From contig PDPR01000018.1 in the NCBI GenBank assembly GCA_002749285.1, positions 1 to 51,575 of the forward strand: a DNA stretch of 51,575 bases. The letters are read 5' to 3'. The position numbers and the translations under genes were made by a program. The number at the start of each line of letters is the position of its first letter. The stretch's first letter is position 1. Positions 29,606-36,819 of the stretch are shown one piece after another. Under the pieces are notes generated by a model, which saw only the letters and a list, made by a program, of their open reading frames with translations, searched no databases and was not told where the DNA came from. This DNA is from Maribacter sp. Its GTDB lineage: Bacteria; Bacteroidota; Bacteroidia; Flavobacteriales; Flavobacteriaceae.

Positions 29606-29833
29606 TTAAAGATCAAAAACCGAGGTTCTTTTGGTATATACCAAATCTTTTATCCTCAACCAAAAAGCCAGAAAAAGATAGAGTGCAAAACCAAACCCCA
29701 AAGTTACGAATGTAAGGTAAATGAACGATGTTCTAACTACCCTGGCCCTAATCCCCATACGCTCCGCAATCCGCCTACATACCTCGAACCCCCTTTTTTG
29801 GAGATAATATAAAAGTTGATAGAAAACATTCAT
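29606..29833 (-). CDS. PspC domain small membrane protein
   Basis: The 75-residue protein has the PspC pattern: 'GFEVCRRIAERMGIRARVVR' (about 15-34) then a transmembrane segment 'TSFIYLTFVTLGFGFALYLF' (about 35-54). PspC proteins take part in phage-shock or envelope-stress responses in other bacteria. Here it lies 9 bases after the DUF2851 gene and touches the K+ channel gene (TAA-T-ATG), so all three form one operon. No pspA or pspB is seen next to it. Confidence 0.87.
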   Translation of the reverse strand: MNVFYQLLYYLQKRGFEVCRRIAERMGIRARVVRTSFIYLTFVTLGFGFALYLFLAFWLRIKDLVYTKRTSVFDL

Positions 29834-29842
29834 GGTCTAAAA

Positions 29843-31126
29843 TTAAATATTTCCTTGCAATAAACCACTACCTATTGCACATTGAAGGCATTTGTTTTTT
29901 GTACAATATGAGTTGTAGAGCTGTAATACCGCTTGACTATCAAATGCTGTCCCCATTTCCAGTCCAAGGGTATCGAATTTTTTCAACACCGCATTGTCCT
30001 CTTTCTTTATGTTCCCCATTATCCGAAAAATAACGGCAACGGCATCTTTGCCCCTATGACGGTCATAACAGAACCTTAATGGCAAGACCGTATTTATAAT
30101 CAGAAGATCTATAAATGGCCTCGTCAATTTTTTTGTGCTCTTCCTTGATTTTTTACCAAAAGTAAAATGGTCATCCCAATACCGGCTTGCCGAGATCTCA
30201 AAAACAGTGTACAGTTCCTCTAGGTTATCGGCATTCATCAGCTTTTGAAAAAGATTCCTGTGCCTCTCATACAGATTGGCGATTTGTGAAAGTCTAATAG
30301 TGGGAAAATTGGATGGACGCAGCCTGAAGAACTCCGGTCGTTGCACACCGTCTTGGACAAGATCGAATTTTGTGCTTAGATAGGTGTACTCATGCCGTAA
30401 AGAGACCAAATAGCCATCCATTGTATCTTTATGGTCCAACAACCCCCCCAGACCAAAAAGAACGCTCTCCAATTGGTGCTTCTTGTCCTGGAGTTTTCTG
30501 ACAATCGAAAAATCCAAGGTCTGGGCGATACTTAAAAATGATTGCCCGTTTATATTCAAACCAAAATTTTTGAGAAGCAACATAAAGGCTACTTTTTCCC
30601 AATCGTTTTTGGAATCTTCCAAAAGGGACTGGATGAAAACCGACTTTTGCTCCAAACGCTCAATATAGAGCCGTTCGATCCAGTTTTTCATCGTAAATGC
30701 ATCTAGGCTGGAAATATCATTTTCACAGTTGATGAACTTGGTCGAACGCTTATCGAACAACCTCCGGTAGTTGACCAGAATATCCTTAGGTATATATTTT
30801 TTCAGCTCCAGCGTCGGGATCTTGGTGCGATCCCTTCTATATATTGCCATATCATCATGCCAAACAACATGTAGGATAATATTGTCATAGTTGGCGTCCT
30901 CTTCATGGCGATGTGCGTACCAATCCGATGCATTGACATGTACTTCCACATTGCCGGCCCAAAGCTGTCCATCGATACGCACTTTGGCATTGAAAAAATC
31001 GGGTCCTGACCGGTGGTTATGGGAACCCACATCGACAATGACAAGAGGTTCATTTTGGTCAGTGGCCAATTCCTGCAATTGCAGCATCCTATATTTCCAG
31101 ACAAAATGAAGTAAATCCTCTCCCAC
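29843..31126 (-). CDS. DUF2851 family protein (possible PD-(D/E)xK-like nuclease)
   Basis: The start is a GTG: the family begins close to 'EDLLHFVWKY', which fits GTG 31126 (427 residues). Another in-frame GTG at 31150 would put the start inside the terminator hairpin of the preceding gene. The N-terminal part has 'SGPDFFNAKVRIDGQLWAG' then 'NVEVHVNASDW', with Asp43, Glu61 and His63 spaced as in PD-(D/E)xK nucleases, and 'YDNIILHVVWHDD' after it. A long alpha-helical C-terminal part ends in three cysteines, 'YCTKNKCLQCAIG' (Cys408, 413, 416). The nuclease idea is inference from these motifs; the family has no known function to me. It is the first gene of the DUF2851-pspC-channel operon. Confidence 0.82.
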   Translation of the reverse strand: MGEDLLHFVWKYRMLQLQELATDQNEPLVIVDVGSHNHRSGPDFFNAKVRIDGQLWAGNVEVHVNASDWYAHRHEEDANYDNIILHVVWHDDMAIYRRDRTKIPTLELKKYIPKDILVNYRRLFDKRSTKFINCENDISSLDAFTMKNWIERLYIERLEQKSVFIQSLLEDSKNDWEKVAFMLLLKNFGLNINGQSFLSIAQTLDFSIVRKLQDKKHQLESVLFGLGGLLDHKDTMDGYLVSLRHEYTYLSTKFDLVQDGVQRPEFFRLRPSNFPTIRLSQIANLYERHRNLFQKLMNADNLEELYTVFEISASRYWDDHFTFGKKSRKSTKKLTRPFIDLLIINTVLPLRFCYDRHRGKDAVAVIFRIMGNIKKEDNAVLKKFDTLGLEMGTAFDSQAVLQLYNSYCTKNKCLQCAIGSGLLQGNI

Positions 31127-31142
31127 CTCCCTAAAATAAAAA

Positions 31143-31171
31143 ATTCCCACAAAAATGTGGGGATTTTTTTT
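31143..31171 (-). terminator. Terminator after the rhodanese gene
   Basis: On the minus strand AATCCCCACA and TGTGGGAATT, with one bulge, close a small T-rich loop, followed by a run of Ts. It overlaps the earlier of the two candidate starts of the DUF2851 gene, which favours the later start at 31126. Confidence 0.75.
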
Positions 31172-31191
31172 ATAATGTTATTGTGGTCTAT

Positions 31192-31231
31192 TAGTGAACC
31201 ACCTCCCCTTCTAGTGAACCACCTCCCCTTC
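31192..31231 (-). repeat. Perfect 20-base tandem duplication at the rhodanese stop
   Basis: GAAGGGGAGGTGGTTCACTA occurs twice in a row on the minus strand. The first copy encodes the last residues of the rhodanese and ends in its TAG stop. The second copy is non-coding and out of frame because 20 is not a multiple of three. Confidence 0.95.
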
Positions 31232-31522
31232 CCAGGCCATAATCCCGCCCTGAAGGTTAAATGCCTTTGGAAAACCCATATCCCTCATCATGTTACATGC
31301 CTGTCTACTCCTTGCACCCGACCTACAGTATACATAATAACTTTTGGACTTATCCAATTTTTCCAATTCCGAAATAAATTGTTGCCCCGAATAGATATCA
31401 ATATTACTGGCATTGGGAATATAACCTTGTTGAAACTCTTCCTGTGTACGAACATCCAAAACAAATGCATTGTCATCGGCTTTCAGCTGTTCTACCCATT
31501 CTTTCTGCGATAAATCTACCAT
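31211..31522 (-). CDS. Rhodanese-like domain protein
   Basis: This is a 103-residue single rhodanese domain. The start MVDLSQKEWVEQL (31522) is chosen over an in-frame ATG at 31555 because a TATTTTTG -7 box (31553-31546) lies between them. It has 'DVRTQEEFQQGYIPNASNID' (about 23-42) and the active-site loop with Cys66 in 'YCRSGARS', so sulfurtransferase or a related activity is possible. Single-domain rhodaneses move sulfane sulfur in many pathways, and the target here cannot be told. Its 3' end is duplicated. Confidence 0.92.
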   Translation of the reverse strand: MVDLSQKEWVEQLKADDNAFVLDVRTQEEFQQGYIPNASNIDIYSGQQFISELEKLDKSKSYYVYCRSGARSRQACNMMRDMGFPKAFNLQGGIMAWEGEVVH

Positions 31523-31669
31523 TTCAATAAACTTTTTAGAAGGCAAAAATAACATTTTTGAACAAATCAGGGATGTAAATACACTGCATTCATTGCCATA
31601 GGAGGGACTTTTGTTCTTTTTAACAGAACTTTATACCTCCGGCCCTGTTCCGAATCAAACAAAAACAAC

Positions 31670-31686
31670 TACATTTGTATATACAA
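31670..31686 (+). promoter_or_regulatory. marR promoter -7 box overlapped by a palindrome
   Basis: TACATTTG (31670-31677) fits the -7 consensus, 22 bases before the marR ATG. A perfect 12-base palindrome, TTGTATATACAA (31675-31686), overlaps its end and the expected start of transcription. A second TTGT lies just downstream. This is the usual position for MarR autorepression. Confidence 0.6.
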
Positions 31687-31699
31687 CTATTGTAAGTAC

Positions 31700-32152
31700 A
31701 TGAATGTAGGGGGGCATATCAAAACGTCGAAAGAGATCCCATTGGACCAAAAAACGATCATTCATATTATGTTGGTCGCAAATGCCATAAACAAAAAATT
31801 GGCTACAGCCCTTAAACCCTTTGACGTTTCCATTCAACAGTTCAATGTCCTGAGAATTCTAAGGGGACAAAATGGAAAACCTGCCAATCTGGGCACATTG
31901 AACGAAAGAATGGTAACAAAAATGAGCAATACCACCCGTTTGGTCGATAAACTTGTTTTGAAGGAATTCGTAGAAAGGCACACTTGCCCTTCAAATCGAA
32001 GGAAAACGGAAATAAATATAACGGCAAAAGGTCTGGAACAACTTTTAAAAATGGATGATGTTGTCTCGAGGACAGAAAAAGGGATGTTGGATCAATTCTC
32101 AAAGCGTGAATTGAAACACTTGAATCTTCTGTTGAATCAATTTAAACCCTAA
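31700..32152 (+). CDS. MarR family transcriptional regulator
   Basis: The 150-residue winged-helix repressor has the dimerisation helices ('IPLDQKTIIHIMLVANAINK') and the recognition region 'MVTKMSNTTRLVDKLVLKEF' (about 73-92). A wing with 'RKTEINITAKGLEQL' and a C-terminal dimerisation helix follow. MarR proteins usually respond to small phenolic or oxidised ligands and repress a neighbouring gene. The message would begin near 31682. yceI follows 30 bases later, so the pair is probably one unit and the palindrome at 31675-31686 a likely operator. Confidence 0.92.
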   Translation: MNVGGHIKTSKEIPLDQKTIIHIMLVANAINKKLATALKPFDVSIQQFNVLRILRGQNGKPANLGTLNERMVTKMSNTTRLVDKLVLKEFVERHTCPSNRRKTEINITAKGLEQLLKMDDVVSRTEKGMLDQFSKRELKHLNLLLNQFKP

Positions 32153-32182
32153 TTAATTATCAACTATTCAAAGCAAAAACAA

Positions 32183-32761
32183 ATGAAAAAAAATCTATTG
32201 GTATTGACCTTGTCCATAGTATTCGGCTTTACGGCAACAGCGACAGAACCCAAGGGAAAGGAAAAAAAAGTGGTAAAAACCAGTGAAAGCAGGGTTACCT
32301 GGAAAGCCTATAAGGCAACAGGGTCACATAACGGAACCGTTGACCTAAAGAGTGGCTCCTTATTGTTTGAGGAAGGAAAACTCATTGGAGGGGATTTCAC
32401 CGTTGACATGTCCTCTTTAATATGTACCGATCTGGAAGGGGAATACAAAGGCAAACTGGAGGGCCATTTGAAATCGGACGATTTCTTTGGTGTCGGGAAG
32501 CACTCCACATCAACATTGGTGTTCTCCAAAGTAGTGCATAAAGGTAAAAATTCCTATGAGGCGACTGGGGATCTGACCATAAAAGGGATTACAAAACCTG
32601 TTACCTTTAATATATCCATCTATGGTAGCAAAGCGACCGCAACCATGAAGATCGACAGGACCAAATACGATATACGTTACGGATCTGGTAGTTTTTTCGA
32701 TAATTTGGGAGATAAAACAATCTACGATGAATTTGATCTTATCGTAGATTTGGCTTTTTAG
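32183..32761 (+). CDS. YceI family periplasmic lipid-binding protein
   Basis: The 192-residue protein has a signal peptide (about 1-20, 'MKKNLLVLTLSIVFGFTATA'). The YceI beta-barrel motifs 'SRVTWKAYKATGSHNGTVDL' (about 36-55), 'FTVDMSSLICTDLEG' and 'DDFFGVGKHSTSTLVF' are present. The lipocalin-like fold binds isoprenoid chains in other bacteria. It is cotranscribed with marR. Physiological role here is not evident. Confidence 0.9.
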   Translation: MKKNLLVLTLSIVFGFTATATEPKGKEKKVVKTSESRVTWKAYKATGSHNGTVDLKSGSLLFEEGKLIGGDFTVDMSSLICTDLEGEYKGKLEGHLKSDDFFGVGKHSTSTLVFSKVVHKGKNSYEATGDLTIKGITKPVTFNISIYGSKATATMKIDRTKYDIRYGSGSFFDNLGDKTIYDEFDLIVDLAF

Positions 32762-32772
32762 TAAGCTGGGCA

Positions 32773-32800
32773 CCAAAAGTGGGATTTTGGATATTTTTAT
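32773..32800 (+). terminator. Weak terminator after yceI
   Basis: CCAAAA and TTTTGG form a 6-base-pair stem around GTGGGA, then a T-rich stretch (ATATTTTTAT). It is 11 bases past the yceI stop; AT-rich and thus of low confidence. Confidence 0.35.
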
Positions 32801-32829
32801 ACCGTTCGAAGTTTTTTTCCATAAACGTG

Positions 32830-32859
32830 TTTGATGTTAAGAAATGATTTCTATATTTG
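32830..32859 (+). promoter_or_regulatory. trp operon promoter
   Basis: TTTG (32830-32833), an 18-base spacer and TATATTTG (32852-32859) match the Bacteroidota consensus exactly. The leader-peptide ATG at 32865 begins only 5 bases after the -7 box, so the trpL message is nearly or fully leaderless. Confidence 0.8.
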
Positions 32860-32864
32860 ACGCA

Positions 32865-32921
32865 ATGAAAAACAACGGAACGAATACTTGGTGGTGGAAC
32901 CCCTTGCGAAAAATGTCGTGA
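32865..32921 (+). CDS. trpL: trp operon leader peptide with three consecutive Trp codons
   Basis: ATG at 32865 opens an 18-codon frame, MKNNGTNTWWWNPLRKMS, ending in TGA at 32919-32921. TGG TGG TGG occupies 32889-32897. It lies between the trp promoter and a strong terminator, before trpE. Three Trp codons in an 18-residue peptide directly before a tryptophan operon is the hallmark of ribosome-mediated attenuation. Too short for gene finders, so it will usually be missed. Its stop codon overlaps TGTCGTGA (32914-32921), which is complementary to part of the terminator. Confidence 0.88.
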   Translation: MKNNGTNTWWWNPLRKMS

Positions 32922-32953
32922 GCGAAGCATCATTGTAGTAAACTATTATATAC

Positions 32954-32985
32954 AAAAGGCTTGTCTATCACGACAAGCCTTTTTT
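32954..32985 (+). terminator. trp attenuator terminator with candidate antiterminator pairing
   Basis: AAAAGGCTTGTC (32954-32965) pairs perfectly with GACAAGCCTTTT (32972-32983) around a TATCAC loop, then a run of Ts. It sits 17 bases before the trpE ATG, so most read-through would be decided here. TCACGACA in its loop and 3' arm (32968-32975) is exactly complementary to TGTCGTGA (32914-32921) over the trpL stop. That pairing would block the lower part of the stem. Confidence 0.9.
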
Positions 32986-33002
32986 AATTCTATATTTTGA
33001 CC

Positions 33003-34400
33003 ATGGAGTACCATTTTAAATCACATTTCAAAAAAATCCTCGCAGACACGATAACCCCTGTCAGTGTTTATTTGAAAATACGGGACAGGTTTCCAAACAG
33101 TATTCTTTTGGAGAGTAGTGACTACCATGCCAACGACAACAGTTTTTCATATATCTGTTGCAATCCCATTGCATCTATAAAAGTTGAAAATGAGACCATC
33201 GCTGAACAATTCCCTGACGGTAAGGTCTTTACAAGCAATATCGGACTTGGATCCGATGTGGCACAAACCATACATGACTTCAGTCTAAAATTCCAAACAG
33301 ACGATAATTCGTTCAAATTCATCAACAATGGTCTGTTCGGCTATATAGCCTATGATGCAGTACGGTACTTTGAGGATATTGACATTCACAAAAAAGAGGG
33401 TTCCCTGGACATCCCTGATATATACTACGCTGTTTATCAAAACATCATAGCTATCAACCATTTCAAGAACGAGGCTTATATTTTCGCACATTGCTATGAA
33501 AAGGAAAGCAATATCGCCGAAATCGAACAAATCCTGAATGTCAAGAACTTTGCCTCATATAATTTCAATAAGGAAGGGGAACCTACTTCAAACCTCAAGG
33601 ATGAAGAATATAAGGCACATGTTGATCTGGCGAAAAAACACTGCCAAAGGGGCGATGTTTTCCAATTGGTGCTATCCAGAAGGTTTTCACAAGGATTCAA
33701 AGGTGATGAATTCAATGTCTATAGGGCACTTCGCTCTATAAACCCTTCCCCCTATCTTTTTTACTTTGATTATGGTAATTTCAAGATATTCGGAAGCTCC
33801 CCGGAGGCCCAATTGATCGTAAATGGGGGTAAGGCCGAGATACACCCTATAGCCGGCACCTTTAAAAGAACGGGGAACGATGAGAAAGATGCGGCATTGG
33901 CCAAAGAATTGACCCATGATGACAAGGAGAACAGCGAACATGTTATGTTGGTCGATCTGGCCAGAAACGATTTAAGCCGAAATGGGAATATGGTAAGTGT
34001 CGACAATTATAGGGAGGTGCAGTTCTTTTCCCACGTAATCCATTTGGTATCCAAAGTAACCGGACAAAAGAAAAAGGACACCACTACCATGAAAGTCGTT
34101 GCAGATACCTTTCCGGCAGGAACCTTAAGCGGTGCCCCAAAGCACATGGCCATGCAACTCATAGAAAAATACGAAAAAACGAACAGATCGTATTATGGTG
34201 GCGCAATTGGTTTTATGGATTTTAAAGGGAACTTCAACCACGCCATAATGATCCGCACCTTCTTGAGCAAGAACCACCGGCTATATTATCAGGCCGGGGC
34301 AGGTCTGGTAGCCGCCTCGAACCTAGAGAATGAACTACAGGAAACATATAACAAGCTAGGGGCATTGACCAAAGCCTTGGAAATTGCGGAAACCATCTGA
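33003..34400 (+). CDS. trpE: Anthranilate synthase component I
   Basis: This 465-residue enzyme makes anthranilate from chorismate with TrpG, the first step of tryptophan synthesis. Start MEYHFKSHFKK at ATG 33003 (a TTG two codons earlier is less likely). The tryptophan feedback site 'LLES' (35-38) is present, as are the catalytic 'FQLVLSRRFS', 'ARNDLSRNG', 'FPAGTLSGAPKHMAM' and 'AGAGLVAASNLENEL'. Full-length, first structural gene after the attenuator. Both feedback inhibition and attenuation are expected. Confidence 0.97.
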   Translation: MEYHFKSHFKKILADTITPVSVYLKIRDRFPNSILLESSDYHANDNSFSYICCNPIASIKVENETIAEQFPDGKVFTSNIGLGSDVAQTIHDFSLKFQTDDNSFKFINNGLFGYIAYDAVRYFEDIDIHKKEGSLDIPDIYYAVYQNIIAINHFKNEAYIFAHCYEKESNIAEIEQILNVKNFASYNFNKEGEPTSNLKDEEYKAHVDLAKKHCQRGDVFQLVLSRRFSQGFKGDEFNVYRALRSINPSPYLFYFDYGNFKIFGSSPEAQLIVNGGKAEIHPIAGTFKRTGNDEKDAALAKELTHDDKENSEHVMLVDLARNDLSRNGNMVSVDNYREVQFFSHVIHLVSKVTGQKKKDTTTMKVVADTFPAGTLSGAPKHMAMQLIEKYEKTNRSYYGGAIGFMDFKGNFNHAIMIRTFLSKNHRLYYQAGAGLVAASNLENELQETYNKLGALTKALEIAETI

Positions 34401-34422
34401 AATTCCCAAAACAAAGATGATT

Positions 34423-34992
34423 ATGAAAAAAATATTGGTGATTGACAACTATGACAGTTTCACATATAACCTAGTCCACTATTTAGAGGACTTGGATTGT
34501 GAGGTCATTGTAAAAAGAAACGACCAACTCACTTTGGAAGAAGTCGATGCCTACGGGAAAATCGTATTGTCCCCAGGTCCGGGCATCCCAGATGAGGCAG
34601 GCCTACTTAAAGGGGTTATCGCCAAATATGCCCCGACCAAGAGTATTTTTGGTGTTTGCCTTGGACAGCAGGCCATAGCCGAGGTATTTGGCGGATCGTT
34701 GATAAACCTAGATGAAGTATACCATGGTACAGCCACAAAAATAAAGGTGATAAAAGATGACCATCTATTTAAAGGACTACCAAGGGAGATTGAAGTAGGC
34801 CGTTACCATTCTTGGGTCGTTGCCCCCGATATTCCTGAGGTCTTAGAGATAACATCAATTGATGAAAACGGACAAATAATGTCAATACGACATAAGGATT
34901 ATGACGTATCTGCCGTACAATTCCACCCAGAATCCGTGTTGACACCCAAAGGAAAGACCATTTTAAAAAACTGGTTGACGGAAAAAGCATGA
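34423..34992 (+). CDS. trpG: Anthranilate synthase component II (glutamine amidotransferase)
   Basis: The 189-residue class I amidotransferase releases ammonia from glutamine for TrpE. Start MKKILVIDNYDSFTYNLVHY at 34423 fits the family; an in-frame ATG two codons before is also possible. Catalytic Cys79 ('GVCLGQQAI') and the His-Glu pair in 'VQFHPESV' (about 166-173) are present. It is separated from trpE by 22 bases. It may also serve 4-amino-4-deoxychorismate synthesis, as in other organisms. Confidence 0.96.
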   Translation: MKKILVIDNYDSFTYNLVHYLEDLDCEVIVKRNDQLTLEEVDAYGKIVLSPGPGIPDEAGLLKGVIAKYAPTKSIFGVCLGQQAIAEVFGGSLINLDEVYHGTATKIKVIKDDHLFKGLPREIEVGRYHSWVVAPDIPEVLEITSIDENGQIMSIRHKDYDVSAVQFHPESVLTPKGKTILKNWLTEKA

Positions 34993-35020
34993 AATAGATA
35001 CTGGAATAAATTCAGCGTAT

Positions 35021-36013
35021 ATGAAAGATATTCTAAACAGACTGATCAATCACGACATCCTTGCGAAAGAGGATGCCAAAAAGGTTTTGGTCAATATTGC
35101 CAAGGGAGAGTACAACACAAGTCAGATAGCCGCTTTTTTAACGGTGTATATGATGCGAAGTATAACCATAGAGGAATTGGAAGGTTTCCGCAATGCCCTT
35201 TTGGACTTATGCCTGGCCATTGACCTATCCGAATACAATCCCATTGACCTATGCGGTACGGGTGGGGACGGCAAGGACACCTTCAACATCTCAACGTTGG
35301 CCTCCTTCGTTACCGCTGGTGCCGGTGTCCGTGTAACCAAACACGGCAATTACGGTGTCTCTTCAAAATGTGGCAGTAGTAACGTTATGGAATCCCTAGG
35401 GATAAAGTTCAGCAATGACCCCGATTTTCTGAAAAAATCCATCGATGAGGCTGGTATCTGCGTATTGCATGCCCCACTGTTTCACCCTGCCATGAAAAAT
35501 GTGGCCCCGATCCGTAGGGAATTGACCGTGAAAACCTTTTTCAATATGCTGGGACCCATGGTCAACCCTGCTTTCCCCAAAAACCAAATAGTAGGGGTCT
35601 TTAATCTGGAATTGGCCCGTATGTATGGCTACCTATACCAGAATACCGATAAGAACTTTACAATCCTGCATGCCCTGGACGGTTATGATGAGATTTCGTT
35701 GACCGGGGCCACGAAAACAATTTCCAACAATTCGGAGGGGGTGTTGGAACCTTCCGATTTTGGGGTGAAAGCCATAGAACAAACTCAGATCGTAGGTGGG
35801 GAAACCATTGGGGAATCAGCAAAAATATTCATCGATATCCTGAAAGGGAAAGGAACAGAGGCACAGAACAACGTGGTCTGTGCGAATGCCGGAATCGCCA
35901 TTGCCACGGTAAATGGCATTGGCCCTAGGGAAGGTTTTGAAAATGCGATGGAATCCCTATTGTCGGGCAACGGATTGAGAGCCCTTAAAAAACTGCAAGC
36001 GTTAAGCGCATAA
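35021..36013 (+). CDS. trpD: Anthranilate phosphoribosyltransferase
   Basis: The 330-residue enzyme joins anthranilate to PRPP. It has the PRPP-binding 'DLCGTGGDGKDTFNISTLA' (about 76-94), 'TKHGNYGVSSKCGSSNVMES' (about 105-124) and 'KTFFNMLGPMVNPA' (about 169-182). All fit family length. It follows trpG by 28 bases in the operon. Confidence 0.97.
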   Translation: MKDILNRLINHDILAKEDAKKVLVNIAKGEYNTSQIAAFLTVYMMRSITIEELEGFRNALLDLCLAIDLSEYNPIDLCGTGGDGKDTFNISTLASFVTAGAGVRVTKHGNYGVSSKCGSSNVMESLGIKFSNDPDFLKKSIDEAGICVLHAPLFHPAMKNVAPIRRELTVKTFFNMLGPMVNPAFPKNQIVGVFNLELARMYGYLYQNTDKNFTILHALDGYDEISLTGATKTISNNSEGVLEPSDFGVKAIEQTQIVGGETIGESAKIFIDILKGKGTEAQNNVVCANAGIAIATVNGIGPREGFENAMESLLSGNGLRALKKLQALSA

Positions 36014-36023
36014 TAAATATAAA

Positions 36024-36806
36024 ATGAACATCCTCGACAAAATAGTAAAGGACAAACGTACCGAAGTAAACCTGCGCAAGGGGTTGATTCCCATCTCCCA
36101 ACTGGAGGCCTCTATCCTTTTTGGACGCAATCCCGTTTCCTTGGCCAATGCACTGCGCAATAGCACGACAGGGATTATCGCGGAACACAAACGTCGTTCA
36201 CCTTCCAAATCGGTCATAAACCAAGACCTGAATGTACAGGATGTTGCAGAGGGTTATGAACGGGCGGGAGTTTGCGGTATGTCCGTATTGACAGATGCCA
36301 AATACTTTGGAGGCTCGTTGGATGACCTGCTCTTGGCAAGATCATCCACAAAAATACCATTGTTGCGCAAAGAGTTCATTGTTGACACCTACCAAATTAT
36401 AGAGGCAAAAGCCTATGGTGCCGACGTCATATTATTGATTGCGGCCATATTGTCCAAGGCCGAAATAAAAACGTTCTCCGAATTGGCCAAAAGTTTAGGC
36501 CTGGATGTATTGTTGGAAGTCCATAATGAAGGGGAACTACAAAAATCGATCATGCCCAGTTTGGACATGTTGGGTGTAAACAATCGCGATCTAAAGACTT
36601 TCGGAGTCAGTTTGGACACCAGCAAAACATTGTCTGGGACCATTCCCGATGATTTTGTGAAAGTATCGGAAAGTGGTATCAGTAGTATCGAGGCCATAAA
36701 GGAACTAAGGCCCTATGGATATCAGGGTTTCCTCATTGGCGAGAATTTCATGAAGACCGGGAACCCTGGCAAAAGCGCAACCGAGTTCATCAATACCCTT
36801 AGCTAA
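36024..36806 (+). CDS. trpC: Indole-3-glycerol phosphate synthase
   Basis: The 260-residue TIM-barrel enzyme closes the indole ring. It starts MNILDKIVKDKRTEVNLRK and contains 'GIIAEHKRRSPSKSVI' with the substrate-binding lysines (about 50-65). 'VLTDAKYFGGSLDDLL', 'LLRKEFIVDTYQI' and 'KVSESGISS' follow. Monofunctional: trpF is a separate gene, 13 bases on. Confidence 0.96.
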   Translation: MNILDKIVKDKRTEVNLRKGLIPISQLEASILFGRNPVSLANALRNSTTGIIAEHKRRSPSKSVINQDLNVQDVAEGYERAGVCGMSVLTDAKYFGGSLDDLLLARSSTKIPLLRKEFIVDTYQIIEAKAYGADVILLIAAILSKAEIKTFSELAKSLGLDVLLEVHNEGELQKSIMPSLDMLGVNNRDLKTFGVSLDTSKTLSGTIPDDFVKVSESGISSIEAIKELRPYGYQGFLIGENFMKTGNPGKSATEFINTLS

Positions 36807-36819
36807 ATAATCAAGAACG

